Below, in pieces: positions 8,426 to 17,810 of a stretch of 64,000 nucleotides of DNA. The stretch's first letter is position 1, and each line of letters begins with the position of its first letter. A model generated the notes under the pieces. It searched no databases. It saw only the letters and a program-made list of their open reading frames with translations, and had not been told where the DNA came from. The position numbers were made by a program, and so were the translations under genes. Source of the stretch: Phenylobacterium immobile (ATCC 35973) (lineage in GTDB: Bacteria > Pseudomonadota > Alphaproteobacteria > Caulobacterales > Caulobacteraceae); the NCBI RefSeq assembly GCF_001375595.1, contig NZ_CVJQ01000001.1, positions 992,001 through 1,056,000 on the forward strand, read 5' to 3'.

Positions 8426-8845
8426 ATGTTGCATCAGGACATCACCGCCGAACCGACCACCTTCAAGCGGCACCGCTATCCCGCCGATGTGATCCGCTAT
8501 GCTGTGGGGCTCTACATAAGGCGCGGCTTCAGCTTGAAGGACGTTGAAGAGCGGATGCGCGAACGCGGTGTCGAAGTCTCTTCCGAAGCGATCCGCGGCT
8601 GGACCATCAAGTTCGCCGAGCAGATGGAGCGGGCCAGGCCGGCGCCCCGCAGCTTCGCCTCGTCTGAGCCGCGCTGGCGTTTCGATGAGATGGTCTGCAC
8701 CGTGGCGGGCCGCCGGATGTACCTCTGGCGTGCGGTCGCCCAGGACGGCCAGGTGTTGGATCTCGTCTTGCAGGTCCGGCGCGACGCCTGGTCGGCGTTG
8801 GTGCAGCTGAAGCGGCTTCTGGGTCAGGGGTACATGGACGCCTAA
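8426..8845 (+). pseudogene. Truncated IS6-family transposase
   Basis: A 139-residue fragment with the IS6/IS26-type N-terminus: FKRHRYPADVIRYAVGLYIRRGFSLKDVEERMRERGVEVS (helix-turn-helix), then EPRWRFDEMVCTVAGRRMYLWRAVAQDG, which carries the first catalytic Asp. It stops at KRLLGQGYMDA, before the second Asp and the Glu of the DDE triad; full-length relatives have about 230 residues. No terminal inverted repeats were found, so this is a remnant. It sits between the papain-like gene and the chemosensory operon and may mark past rearrangement. Confidence 0.75.
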
Positions 8846-8870
8846 GCCGGCCTCGCGGTCACCAGCGGCG

Positions 8871-10748
8871 TCAGCCAGCGATGGGATCCGCCAGCGCCTC
8901 ATCGACGGCGCGGCGCAGGGTCGCCTCGGTGAAAGGTTTGTAGAGGACTGGCATGTCCTTGGGCGCGGCCTCCACATCGAAGTAGCCGGTCAGCAGGATA
9001 ACCGGCAGGCCAGGGCGAAGGGCGCGCGCACGGAGCGCAAGGTCGACCCCATTCATGCCGGGCATGGCGAAGTCGACCAGCACGAGATCCAGATCGTCAC
9101 GCGCCTGCAGGATCTCCAGGGCGCGATCGGGCCCTTCAGCCTCCACGACGGCGTGGCCGAGATCGTTCAGGAAAGACGCGGTCACCCCGCGCACCGCCGG
9201 CTCGTCATCGACCACGAGGACGCAGGCCCGCGTTGAACCTCTCGCGTCTTGCGCGCCGGTCTCGGCGGCGTCGCCGGCGAGCGGGTCTGCGCATCGGGGC
9301 AGATAGAGGGAGATGGTCGAACCGGCGCCCGGCTCGCTGTCGATGGTCAGAGCGCCGCCGGAGCGCTGGGCGAAGCCGTAGACCATGGGCAGGCCAAGGC
9401 CGGTGCCCTTGCCGACGGGCTTAGTTGTAAAGAATGGTTCGAGGACGCGGGCCATGACCTCGGGCGTCATGCCCTCGCCGGTGTCGCCGACGCTCAAGAC
9501 CACATAGTCGCCAGGCGTTACGTCGAGGGGCGGCTGTGGATCGATGAGGGTCAGGTTGCGGGCCGTCAGGGTGATCACGCCGCCGCCAGGCATGGCGTCA
9601 CGCGCGTTGATCGCCAGGTTCAGCAGGGCGAGCTCAAGCTGGTCGGCCTCGATAGCCGTGGGCCAGAGGTCGTCGTCGATCCGCCAGTCGGTGGCCACCG
9701 AGGCGCCCAAGGTGCGCACGACAAGGTCCTGCGCGCCGTCCATCAACTCGCCGATGCGCACCACCGACGGCCGGCTGTCGGTCTGGCGGCTGAACCCTAG
9801 CAGGCGCTGGGTCAGCGCTGCGCCCTTCTGGGCGGCGAGGGTCGCGTTATCCAGGTAACGGCGGACGGCCTCTTCATCGTGAAGCTTGCGCGCCGCGAGT
9901 TCCAGGCCGCCGAGGATCGCGGTGAGCAGGTTGTTGAAATCGTGGGCGACGCCTCCGGCCAAGGTCCCCAGCGCCCGCAGCTTGTCCGATTGACGCAATT
10001 GCTGCTCGGCCAGCCGTTGCTCGGTGATGTCGTGTTCGACGATCGCGACATGGGTCGGCGTGGCCGTCGGCCCGATCGGCACGGCGGTGAACTGGGTCCA
10101 GCGCGGCGCCGGGCCCTCGGTCTCGACCACCACCTGGACGGTGCGCCCTTCGCTCAGCGCGATGGTCTCGGCCTCGCCGGGCGCCGCGCCGGTCACCTGC
10201 TGTTCGCGCAGGCCAAGCGCCATCTCGCGGACCACGCCCATCGCTTGCGCCTTCGCGTCGTTCAACTGGACGAACCGGCCGTCAGCGTCTTTGAAGGCGA
10301 CGGCGGCGGGCAGGCTTTCCATCAGGCCCCGTAACAGCGCCTGTTCACGCGCCAGGGCGGCCCGCAAAGTGCGCCGCTCGACCGCCGAGGCGATCATGGC
10401 GGTCAGGCCCTTGGGCTCCCACGGCTTGGCGGCGTAGCCGACGATGCCGCCCTGGTTCAGGGCGGCGGTCACTGCGCTCAGGTCTGCGTAGCCCGTCAGC
10501 AGGATGGCGTCGGCGTCCGTAAGCGTGCGCGCCTGGGCCAGGAAGACGTCGCCCGTCATTTGCGGCATGCGCTGGTCCGACACGATCACGTCGATCGCCG
10601 CGCCGGCGGCCAGGAAGGCCAGGGCCTCTGGCGGCGAGGTGAAGGTCGAGATCTCGTAGGTGTCTTCCAGCAGATCCGTCAGCGCGACCAAGATGTCCGG
10701 CTCGTCGTCCACTAACAGAAGATGCGCGCGCTGCGGCGTCCCGGTCAT
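8871..10748 (-). CDS. Hybrid histidine kinase, REC-PAS-HisKA-HATPase-REC
   Basis: A 625-residue soluble kinase with no membrane segments. It has an N-terminal receiver (LLLVDDEPDIL, phospho-Asp in VIVSDQRMPQM, about residues 10-125) and a PAS domain (about 140-250). The dimerisation/H-box is GGVAHDFNNLLTAI, the ATPase domain carries NLAINARDAM, GDTGEGM and GKGTGLGLPMVYGF, and a second receiver (VLVVDDEPAV, LVLVDFAMPGMNG) sits at the C-terminus. The first receiver ends with the YAAKPW signature of RpfG/HupR-type receivers. It is the last gene of the chemosensory operon and its start overlaps the previous gene by 4 bases. It is probably a downstream output of CheA through one of its receivers. 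Confidence 0.9.
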   Translation of the reverse strand: MTGTPQRAHLLLVDDEPDILVALTDLLEDTYEISTFTSPPEALAFLAAGAAIDVIVSDQRMPQMTGDVFLAQARTLTDADAILLTGYADLSAVTAALNQGGIVGYAAKPWEPKGLTAMIASAVERRTLRAALAREQALLRGLMESLPAAVAFKDADGRFVQLNDAKAQAMGVVREMALGLREQQVTGAAPGEAETIALSEGRTVQVVVETEGPAPRWTQFTAVPIGPTATPTHVAIVEHDITEQRLAEQQLRQSDKLRALGTLAGGVAHDFNNLLTAILGGLELAARKLHDEEAVRRYLDNATLAAQKGAALTQRLLGFSRQTDSRPSVVRIGELMDGAQDLVVRTLGASVATDWRIDDDLWPTAIEADQLELALLNLAINARDAMPGGGVITLTARNLTLIDPQPPLDVTPGDYVVLSVGDTGEGMTPEVMARVLEPFFTTKPVGKGTGLGLPMVYGFAQRSGGALTIDSEPGAGSTISLYLPRCADPLAGDAAETGAQDARGSTRACVLVVDDEPAVRGVTASFLNDLGHAVVEAEGPDRALEILQARDDLDLVLVDFAMPGMNGVDLALRARALRPGLPVILLTGYFDVEAAPKDMPVLYKPFTEATLRRAVDEALADPIAG

Positions 10749-12352
10749 AGGGAACGCCCGACAGGCAGCATCAAGGAGAAGCGCGCGCCGCCCAGCGGGC
10801 TGTCGCCGACCAGGATCTCGCCGCCATGCGCCTTGACGACGTTATAGGCGATGGCGAGCCCCAGGCCCGTGCCTGAGCCCACTGGCTTGGTGGTGAAGAA
10901 AGGCTCGAAGATCCGTTCACGGACGTCGGCGGGAACTCCGGGACCAGAGTCATCGATGTCGATTCGATAGGTCTCGCCATCGTTCGCCGTGGCGATCCGG
11001 ATCACGCCTGCGCCGTCCAGGGCGTCGGCGGCGTTGGCGACAATGTTCATCACCACCTGGTTCAACAGCGCCGGTGAGCCATGAAGCAAGCCCTTGGCCG
11101 TCATATCGCGCTGAATTTCGATGGCGCCGAGTTTGGGCTTGAGCAGCGCCAGGACGGTTTCAGCCGCATCTGCGACATCGAGGTCCTGTTTCTCGGCGTG
11201 ATCCAGACGCGAAAACTTCCGCAGGTTCAAGACGAGCTCCTGGATACGCTGCAGGCCGATGCGCATTGAGGCGAGGCGGTCGCGCGCCTTGGTGAGGTCC
11301 ACGGCCGGCGGCGAATCCGGCGGCAGGGCTTCGAGCGCGTTGGCGCTCAGCCGTTCAATCGTGTCCTGGTGGCCGAGGATGAAGGCCAAGGGATTGTTGA
11401 TTTCGTGCGCAATGCCGGCGACGAGTTCGCCCAGCGACGCCATCTTGGCGGACTGCACCAACTGGGCCTGGGCCTCACGCAGACGGCCATTGGCGGCGGC
11501 CAGTTCATCAGCGACCGCGGCGCGGGCCTCCGCTTCGTCGACGCGTCGGTTTTCGTCGGCCAGCAGCTTGCGGCGCATCAGGGCGCGGATCCGCACCTTC
11601 AGCACATCGTCGTCATCGTCGCTGGCCACCACGCCGTCGGCGCCGGCGCCGAAGGTCGCCGCCAAATCGTTAGGCCGATCCGCGCCGGGGCCGATGACCA
11701 CGATCTGGAAGCCCGCGGCGCGGGTCATGCGCAAGGCGTCCAGTCTTCGGCAAAGCTCCAATTCTGGCAGTCCGAGGCCTGAGAAGGGCGCTACGACGCA
11801 GTCGACAGCGTCGGTCGCCAGGGCCACAGCTTCGTCCAGGGTCGAGGCTGAGAGGGTCTCGTAGCCCTCGTGGGCCAACAGATGTGAGAGGCGCAGTCGC
11901 TGGGTGGCGCTGTCATGGACCACCAACAGCACGCCGGGGCGGAAAGCGTCGCCGCGTTCGGGCCGGGGCGCGACGAGCGCTGGCCGCAGCAGGGTGCGCA
12001 GGCGGGCCACCACGACATCCATGCCCGCGGCCTTCGGCACATAGGCGTCGGCGCCGCTCTCCAGGCCTTGACGCTCCAGGTCAAGCTCCCGGGCGCTGGT
12101 CAACATCAGCAGCGGCAGGGCGCGGGTCCTGCCATTGAGCCGAATCTGCCGCGACAGCTCGCGGCCATCCATGCCGGGCAGGTGGAAGTCGGCGACAAGC
12201 AGGTCCGGCACCTGCTCGTTCAGCATCTCCAGCGCCCGCTCGGCGCTGGTCGCCGTCTGCACGGTGAAGCCCTCGGCCTCCAAGACCCGCCGCAAGGCCA
12301 GCGCCTGGGTCTCGGAATCCTCGACCACAAGGATTTGCGCGCCTTCGCTCAT
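10745..12352 (-). CDS. Hybrid histidine kinase, REC-REC-coiled coil-HisKA-HATPase
   Basis: A 535-residue soluble protein. Receiver 1 ([10 protein letters not shown]; phospho-Asp in [19 protein letters not shown]) is intact. Receiver 2 (about residues 140-260: [13 protein letters not shown]) has CVVAPFSG where the phospho-Asp should be and is degenerate. A coiled coil ([29 protein letters not shown]) leads to the H-box [23 protein letters not shown] and the ATPase motifs [17 protein letters not shown] and [14 protein letters not shown]. Its start overlaps the cheB stop as ATGA, so it belongs to the chemosensory operon and is a likely phosphorylation target of CheA. Confidence 0.9.
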   Translation of the reverse strand: MSEGAQILVVEDSETQALALRRVLEAEGFTVQTATSAERALEMLNEQVPDLLVADFHLPGMDGRELSRQIRLNGRTRALPLLMLTSARELDLERQGLESGADAYVPKAAGMDVVVARLRTLLRPALVAPRPERGDAFRPGVLLVVHDSATQRLRLSHLLAHEGYETLSASTLDEAVALATDAVDCVVAPFSGLGLPELELCRRLDALRMTRAAGFQIVVIGPGADRPNDLAATFGAGADGVVASDDDDDVLKVRIRALMRRKLLADENRRVDEAEARAAVADELAAANGRLREAQAQLVQSAKMASLGELVAGIAHEINNPLAFILGHQDTIERLSANALEALPPDSPPAVDLTKARDRLASMRIGLQRIQELVLNLRKFSRLDHAEKQDLDVADAAETVLALLKPKLGAIEIQRDMTAKGLLHGSPALLNQVVMNIVANAADALDGAGVIRIATANDGETYRIDIDDSGPGVPADVRERIFEPFFTTKPVGSGTGLGLAIAYNVVKAHGGEILVGDSPLGGARFSLMLPVGRSL

Positions 12353-13425
12353 CGCCCTGGGGTCCAGCCGGCCGCGCCGCTGGCGGCAAGGTCGAGGATA
12401 CGCCCGCCGATGCGATCCAGCGGCAGGATTTCTCGCGCGCCGCCCAGACGCGCAGCGGCGCCTGGCATGCCGTTCACGACGGTGGTCGAGGGATGCTCGA
12501 CAATGGTGTGACCGCCGGCCATGCGAAGTTCCAGCAAGCCTTGCGCGCCGTCTTCACCCATGCCGGTCAGAATGACGCCGACGGTCTGGGCGCCGGCTGA
12601 TTTCGCGAGCGATCGCAAAAGGACATTGGCCGACGGTCGCTGGCCGGCGAAGGCCGGTTCACGGTTCAGGCGCATCACGCCGCCGGCCGCCACGGTCAGG
12701 TGATGGTCACCCGGCGCCACATAGGCCTGGCCAGCCCGCGCAACCTCGCCCTCGACCGCCAGCCCGACCTTCAGTCGGCTGAGGCCGTCAAGCCATTGGG
12801 CGAAGCCCTCCATGAAGGCCGGACCCATGTGCTGCACGATGAACACCGGCGCGGGAAAGTCGGCCGGCAGCGCGTCTAGCACGCGGGCCAGCGCCGGCGG
12901 GCCTCCGGTCGACGCGGCGAGCGCTAAGTAACCGAGGCCGGCGAACGGCCGGGCCGCATGGATCGGCAAGGGCGGTGAGGCGGCTGGACGGCCGCCGATC
13001 TCGCGGCGGCGGATCACGGGGACGCTGCTCATGATGAAAAGCTGGGTGCAGATATCCTGAGCGACGCGCTCATAATCCCCGCTGCCCAACCCCACCGGCT
13101 TTTCAACCACGCTCAGGGCGCCCGCCCGCAGGGCGTTCATGGAGATCTTGAGGGAGGCGTCCTCCACAGCGTCTGCGACCACCACCACGGGCGTCGGGTG
13201 CTCGCCCATGATGCGGCGGGTCGTTTCCAGCCCGTCGATCCCGGGAAGGCGGATGTCCATCGAGATCACGTCCGGCCGCACGCGGCCCAACTCGCTCAAA
13301 GCCTCCTCGCCCGAGGCGACGGCGGCGGCGACGGTGAAGCGCGAGTCGCGGCCGATGATGTGGGCCAGCAACTGCCGCACCACCGGCGAATCCTCGACGA
13401 TCATGACGCGTACGCGCGTAGCCAT
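12349..13425 (-). CDS. cheB: Chemosensory methylesterase CheB
   Basis: 358 residues with a receiver domain (MIVEDSPVVRQLL; phospho-Asp57 in SMDIRLPG) and a C-terminal methylesterase domain. The catalytic triad is visible: Ser172 in LAASTGGPP, His199 in IVQHM and the Asp in LTGMGEDGAQG. The enzyme removes methyl groups from (and deamidates) the chemoreceptor at 15553-17220 when phosphorylated by CheA. It follows cheA with a 2-base gap and is coupled to the next kinase by a 4-base overlap. Length and domain order are typical. Confidence 0.95.
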   Translation of the reverse strand: MATRVRVMIVEDSPVVRQLLAHIIGRDSRFTVAAAVASGEEALSELGRVRPDVISMDIRLPGIDGLETTRRIMGEHPTPVVVVADAVEDASLKISMNALRAGALSVVEKPVGLGSGDYERVAQDICTQLFIMSSVPVIRRREIGGRPAASPPLPIHAARPFAGLGYLALAASTGGPPALARVLDALPADFPAPVFIVQHMGPAFMEGFAQWLDGLSRLKVGLAVEGEVARAGQAYVAPGDHHLTVAAGGVMRLNREPAFAGQRPSANVLLRSLAKSAGAQTVGVILTGMGEDGAQGLLELRMAGGHTIVEHPSTTVVNGMPGAAARLGGAREILPLDRIGGRILDLAASGAAGWTPGR

Positions 13426-13427
13426 TT

Positions 13428-15545
13428 TCAGAGCACCCGGCCGATGGTGGCGAGGAGTTCGCGCTGATCGAACTTCTGCTTGGTGATGTAGGCCTCCGCG
13501 CCCAGATCCATGCCGCGCCGAATGTCTTCAGGGTCGTTGCGCGAGGTCATGAGGATGACCGGAATGGCGGCCAGGCCAGCGTCGGCCTTGATGGCCTGAA
13601 GCAGGGAGAAGCCGTCCATCTTGGGCATTTCGATGTCGGCGACCACCAGATCGACAATTGCTTCGCCTGACCGCAGCGCGCCCAGCGCATCGACCCCGTC
13701 CACGGCCAGCAGGACGCGGTAGCCCTGGGCCTCGAGGATGCTTTTTTCGAGGGTTCGGGTGGTGAAAGAATCGTCGACCACCAGCACGGTGCGTACATGG
13801 GCGTCGGACGTCGAGGTTTGGGCGACCAGACCGATCCCGGCGCCGGCTTGGGCGCGCTCACGACGCAGCCACGCGTCCATCAAGCCGTCGGGATTGAGGA
13901 TAATCGTCGCAGCCTCGTCTTCCAGCACCGCAGCGCCCAGGGCCAAGCCGCGGTCGAGGCCAAGCCCGTCGACGGTGCGCACCACGATCTCGCGGACGTC
14001 GTGGGCGTGGTCGATCGCGAGCGCGAGGCGCCGGTCGCCGCGCGCCAGCAGGAGCGCGCTAATATGGCCGCCCAACGCATGAATCTCGGTCGCGCCGCCC
14101 AGCAGCGCCGACAACGGGGCCAGCGGGGCGATGACCTCGATCTCATCTTCCTGGAGCCGTACGGCCGGCGCGCCGCCAACCGTCTCCACCCGGTCGGCCG
14201 ACAGGCGAAGCAATCTGCGAACCCCATGGCTGGGCAGGCCGTAGGCGGCGCCGTCGGCCTCGACCAGAACGATGCTATGGCGGGCGGTCGAGAGCGGCGC
14301 CGAGAGGACGACCCGCGCGCCGACCGGGCGTCGCCGCTCCAGGCGGACGGACCCGCCCAGCTTTCGCACCGCTTCCTGCACCACGGAGAGGCCCATGCCG
14401 CGGCCGGACAGTCGGTCCACGGCTTCGCTGGCCGAGACGCCCGGTTCGAAGGCCGCTGACAGCACCTCCTCCGGCGTCGGCGGCGCGGTGTCGGGCGCGC
14501 GGTCGCCGAACAGGCCACGCGCCTCGGCGGCGGCGCGGATACGGGCGATGTCGGGGCCCGGACCATCATCGCGAATCCGTACGATCAGCTGTCCAGCCTG
14601 GGCTGTGATCGACAGCCGGATGTGCAGCGCTTCAGGCTTGCCGGCCGCGCGACGCGTCGCCGCGGACTCAGCGCCGTGGCTTAGCGCGTTTCGCAGCAGA
14701 TGAATGACGGGATCGCGCAGCGCCTGCAGGACACGGCGCTCCGCGCGGGTATCCAGCCCCTCGACGCGGACGTCCACCTCAACCCCTTGGTCGCGGGCTA
14801 GATCGCGGATCATGCGGCCGAGGTCGCCGAAGTGGCTTTCGGCCTCGGCGAAGGACACCTGCTCAATGCCTTCGCGCAGGTCGGTGGCGCTGCGCTCAAG
14901 CGCCCAACTCGCCCGCACATGGTTCTGGATCAGGCCGGATAGCTCGCGCTCCAGCGTCCGGAGCGCCTGGTCGAGATCGATCCGCTGGGCGCCGCGGCGC
15001 TGGACCGCGCGCCCCGCGGGGGCGATCCGCCGCAGATCGGCCCTGAGCCGCCGTAGCGCCGACAGTTCGGTGTCGCGGCCCTGCAGGTCGCCACTCAGTT
15101 GCTGCATGGCTCGCGAGAGGTCGAGGACCGCCTCGCTTTCGATGCGCAGGTACTCGTGCGGCCGGTCGGCCTCGCGCGGGCCATCATCATCGTCTTCGTC
15201 GCCTGCAGGCTCGGATTCGCCCGGAAGCGGCGACACGCCCGCGACCTCCGCCTCGATGGCGTCGAGACCATCGTGCAGGAGTCGCACGATCGCCGGACTG
15301 AGCGCCTCGGCGGAGCTTGCGCCGGAATCGACGAAGCCGGACAGCCGTTCCTCCAACTCGTGCGCGAGACTCTCTACAACGGGCATATCCACGGCGCGGG
15401 CGGCGCCCTTCAGGCTGTGCGCGCGCCGGAATATTTCCCGCAGATCCGCGGAGCCGGGCTCCCCCAAGGCGCGCCGGATGGCCTCCAGATGCTCGCGGTG
15501 CTCGACCTCAAAGGCCGCCCGCAACTGGGCGCGGATATCGGCCAC
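13428..15545 (-). CDS. cheA: CheA-type histidine kinase with C-terminal receiver
   Basis: 705 residues in the order Hpt (phospho-His43 in RRAHSLKGAARAVD), acidic linker, dimerisation helices, ATPase (LLRNALSHGAES, RDDGPGPD, GRGMGLSVVQEAV), CheW-like coupling domain (about 415-555) and a C-terminal receiver (VLVVDDSFTTR; Asp in LVVADIEMPKMDG). The CheA-REC fusion is typical of FrzE/WspE-class systems, not of flagellar chemotaxis. It phosphorylates CheB and probably the two hybrid kinases downstream. No separate CheY gene is present in the operon. Confidence 0.94.
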   Translation of the reverse strand: MADIRAQLRAAFEVEHREHLEAIRRALGEPGSADLREIFRRAHSLKGAARAVDMPVVESLAHELEERLSGFVDSGASSAEALSPAIVRLLHDGLDAIEAEVAGVSPLPGESEPAGDEDDDDGPREADRPHEYLRIESEAVLDLSRAMQQLSGDLQGRDTELSALRRLRADLRRIAPAGRAVQRRGAQRIDLDQALRTLERELSGLIQNHVRASWALERSATDLREGIEQVSFAEAESHFGDLGRMIRDLARDQGVEVDVRVEGLDTRAERRVLQALRDPVIHLLRNALSHGAESAATRRAAGKPEALHIRLSITAQAGQLIVRIRDDGPGPDIARIRAAAEARGLFGDRAPDTAPPTPEEVLSAAFEPGVSASEAVDRLSGRGMGLSVVQEAVRKLGGSVRLERRRPVGARVVLSAPLSTARHSIVLVEADGAAYGLPSHGVRRLLRLSADRVETVGGAPAVRLQEDEIEVIAPLAPLSALLGGATEIHALGGHISALLLARGDRRLALAIDHAHDVREIVVRTVDGLGLDRGLALGAAVLEDEAATIILNPDGLMDAWLRRERAQAGAGIGLVAQTSTSDAHVRTVLVVDDSFTTRTLEKSILEAQGYRVLLAVDGVDALGALRSGEAIVDLVVADIEMPKMDGFSLLQAIKADAGLAAIPVILMTSRNDPEDIRRGMDLGAEAYITKQKFDQRELLATIGRVL

Positions 15546-15552
15546 GGCGCAA

Positions 15553-17220
15553 TCAGATCCGATAGCGGTCGGCCAGCGCCAACAGGTCCTGTGACAGGCT
15601 GGTCAGGTTGCCGGCCGCCTCGTCGAGTTGGCGGGTGCCGGCGGCCGTCTGCTGGCTGGCCTGACGTATGTTTTGCAGCGCGCCCATCACCTGCTCGATG
15701 CCCAGCTGTTGCTGGTTGGTGGAGGCGACGATCTGCTGGAAAGTCTGCACGCCTTCCTGGACGCGGCCGGTGATCTCGGTGATCGTCCTTTGCGTCACGT
15801 CGATCCGCTCGCGGCCGGCGCCCACGCGCTTCACCGCCTCCTCGGTCAGCATCACCGAGGCGTTGATGCCTCGCTGGATGTCGCCGAGGATCGCGCGCAC
15901 CTGGCTGGTGGCGTCCTTCGCCTGGTCTGCCAGCATCTTCATTTCCGACGCGACGACCGCGAAGCTGCGGCCGTTCTCGCCCGCCGCCGCGGCCTCGATC
16001 GCCGCGTTCAGGGCGAGCAGGTGCGAGCGCTCCGAGATGTCGTTGACGGTGGCGATGATGTCGCCGATCGCTTGGGTCTTTTCGCTGAGCGCGACGATGT
16101 TCTCGGCCACGGCCTCGGCTTGGTCGCCGATCGAACCCATGGCGCGCGCGGTTTCGTCGACAGCCCGCAGGCCTTCCTGGCTGGTCTGCGCGGCGGCCTG
16201 GGCTGAGGCGATGACCTCCTGGGCGCGCTTGCCGATTTGGGCGCCGGAATGGGTGATCTCGTCGACCGTGGCGGCTGTCTCCTGCACGGCGGCCAGCTGT
16301 TCCTCGACGCTGGCGGCTTGCTCCTGGGTCGAGGCGCGGATCTCGGCGGCCGCGGCGTTCAGATTCTCGGTGGCCTCGCGGTTGCGGCGCGCCAATTCCT
16401 TGAGGCCTTCGACCATGCGGTTGAGGTTGGCGCCCAGCTGGCCGATCTCGTCCTTGCTCACGCGGGCCGGCTGGCCGGACAGGTCGCCCCGGCCGACACG
16501 GTCGACGAACGCCATGAACTGCTCGAGCGGCCCGACGATTGAGCGACGGACGAACAGGGCCACGCTCAGCGCCACGATCATCGCCACCAGCAGGCCGCCG
16601 AAGGTGGAGTAGCGGCTCACGGCGTAGGCGCGGTCCACCCGGACGCGGCCCAGCGCGATCATCTGGTCCATGGCGGTGCTGACGGCGGCCATGTCGTCGG
16701 CGAAGGAATCGCGCGAGCCGGCCAGTTCGCCACGGATACGGGTGGCCTCATCCACGTCGCCGCGCTCCAGCGCCTGGTAGAAGGTCTCGCCGCCTGTGCG
16801 CAGGCTTTGCAGGTTGCCCCGGGAGGTCTCCAGCCGCTGGCGGATGCTGGCCCAAAGCCGGCCGCGGTCCGGGTCGATGGCCGACTGTTCGTATTCGGCG
16901 GCCAACTGCGCCGTCCGGTCGAGGATCTGCTGGGCCTCCGCGCCCTTGGCTCGCCAGGTCAGGATCAACGGCCGCGGATCGCCCGCACGCCCGGAAGCGC
17001 GCAACGCGCCTTGGGTGTAAGCCTGCTCGCCCGCCACCTGCATCTCGAAGCGCGCGACGCGCGCTGAGGCGGCCTGTTTCACAAAGCTGACGTCGCGGGC
17101 GACGATGATGTTGGCGTCGTTGCGCACTGAGCCGATCTGCATGAGGCCGAAGAGCCCCAGCGCCACCATCAGGACGGCGGCGGCGGCGAAGCCCGTGAGG
17201 ATGCGGTTGGCGATGGTCAC
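15553..17220 (-). CDS. Methyl-accepting chemotaxis protein
   Basis: 555 residues. TM1 lies at about 7-29 and TM2 at about 206-226 (FGGLLVAMIVALSVALFV). The periplasmic domain between them is helical, of about 170 residues, and looks like a four-helix bundle. HAMP follows (RRSIVGPLEQFMAFVDRVGRGD) and then a cytoplasmic signalling hairpin. Its tip reads SERSHLLALNAAIEAAAAGENGRSFAVVASEMKMLADQAKDAT, the interaction site for CheA/CheW. No C-terminal NWETF-like CheR tether is present. It is the only receptor in the operon; the ligand cannot be predicted. Confidence 0.93.
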   Translation of the reverse strand: MTIANRILTGFAAAAVLMVALGLFGLMQIGSVRNDANIIVARDVSFVKQAASARVARFEMQVAGEQAYTQGALRASGRAGDPRPLILTWRAKGAEAQQILDRTAQLAAEYEQSAIDPDRGRLWASIRQRLETSRGNLQSLRTGGETFYQALERGDVDEATRIRGELAGSRDSFADDMAAVSTAMDQMIALGRVRVDRAYAVSRYSTFGGLLVAMIVALSVALFVRRSIVGPLEQFMAFVDRVGRGDLSGQPARVSKDEIGQLGANLNRMVEGLKELARRNREATENLNAAAAEIRASTQEQAASVEEQLAAVQETAATVDEITHSGAQIGKRAQEVIASAQAAAQTSQEGLRAVDETARAMGSIGDQAEAVAENIVALSEKTQAIGDIIATVNDISERSHLLALNAAIEAAAAGENGRSFAVVASEMKMLADQAKDATSQVRAILGDIQRGINASVMLTEEAVKRVGAGRERIDVTQRTITEITGRVQEGVQTFQQIVASTNQQQLGIEQVMGALQNIRQASQQTAAGTRQLDEAAGNLTSLSQDLLALADRYRI

Positions 17221-17253
17221 GGGCTGAAGGCTCCCAATCCTTGAGGCGGATTT

Positions 17254-17742
17254 TTAGGCGTGGGCGGCGACGAGATCGTCGACGTTGAGGCGGACAATGA
17301 TCTTTGAAGCGTGCGCGCCATCCAGCACCCGGCCACGGGGGCCGTCGGCGGTGTCCAGCAGCTCAACCTGGCCCGCTTCGGGCAAGGTCATGGTGCGCAG
17401 GGCGAGGTCGTGGTGGGCCAGCGTCAGAAGATAGCCGCCATCCGTGGGGGCGGCTTCAGCCAGGCCGAGACGGGCGGCGAGGTCGGCCACGGGGCGGATC
17501 CTGCCATCCTCGACGGCGAGGCCGATGACGCCCCCGCGCGCGCCGGGCGCCGCGCCGGCGCGGCGATAGGGCCGGGCACGGGTGACAGCCTCCAGCGGGA
17601 GGCCGTAGAGGCCGCCGGCGACGACGCAGATCATCAGGACGGCGGTGGGCGTTTGGTCGGCTTCGGGGACAAGGTCACTGCGCCCGGCCAGGCGTCGGGT
17701 GCGTTCCGACAGAACCCGGAAGCCTAGCGGGGTGGGGCCCAT
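17254..17742 (-). CDS. CheW-like coupling protein (divergent)
   Basis: About 162 residues with a CheW-type beta-barrel pattern (VLMICVVAGGLYGLPLEAVTRARPY, GVIGLAVEDGRIRPVADLAARLGL), weakly conserved relative to canonical CheW. It lies between cheR and mcp, as the second CheW does in wsp-type operons. The ATG at 17742 is preferred because GGGGGAG precedes it by about 9 bases; an upstream TTG at 17814 overlapping the cheR stop would add 24 poorly conserved residues. It probably links the receptor to CheA or modulates array composition. Confidence 0.75.
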   Translation of the reverse strand: MGPTPLGFRVLSERTRRLAGRSDLVPEADQTPTAVLMICVVAGGLYGLPLEAVTRARPYRRAGAAPGARGGVIGLAVEDGRIRPVADLAARLGLAEAAPTDGGYLLTLAHHDLALRTMTLPEAGQVELLDTADGPRGRVLDGAHASKIIVRLNVDDLVAAHA

Positions 17743-17810
17743 GGGCTTGAGCTCCCCCGGTTCAGCGCTTGCGCGGCGTCCTGTCGTCAAAGCCCCGCCC
17801 ACCCTCAACT

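Noticed and set aside
8366..8870. Complete IS6-type element around the transposase fragment
   Set aside because: No terminal inverted repeats or target duplication were found, and the catalytic domain is incomplete.
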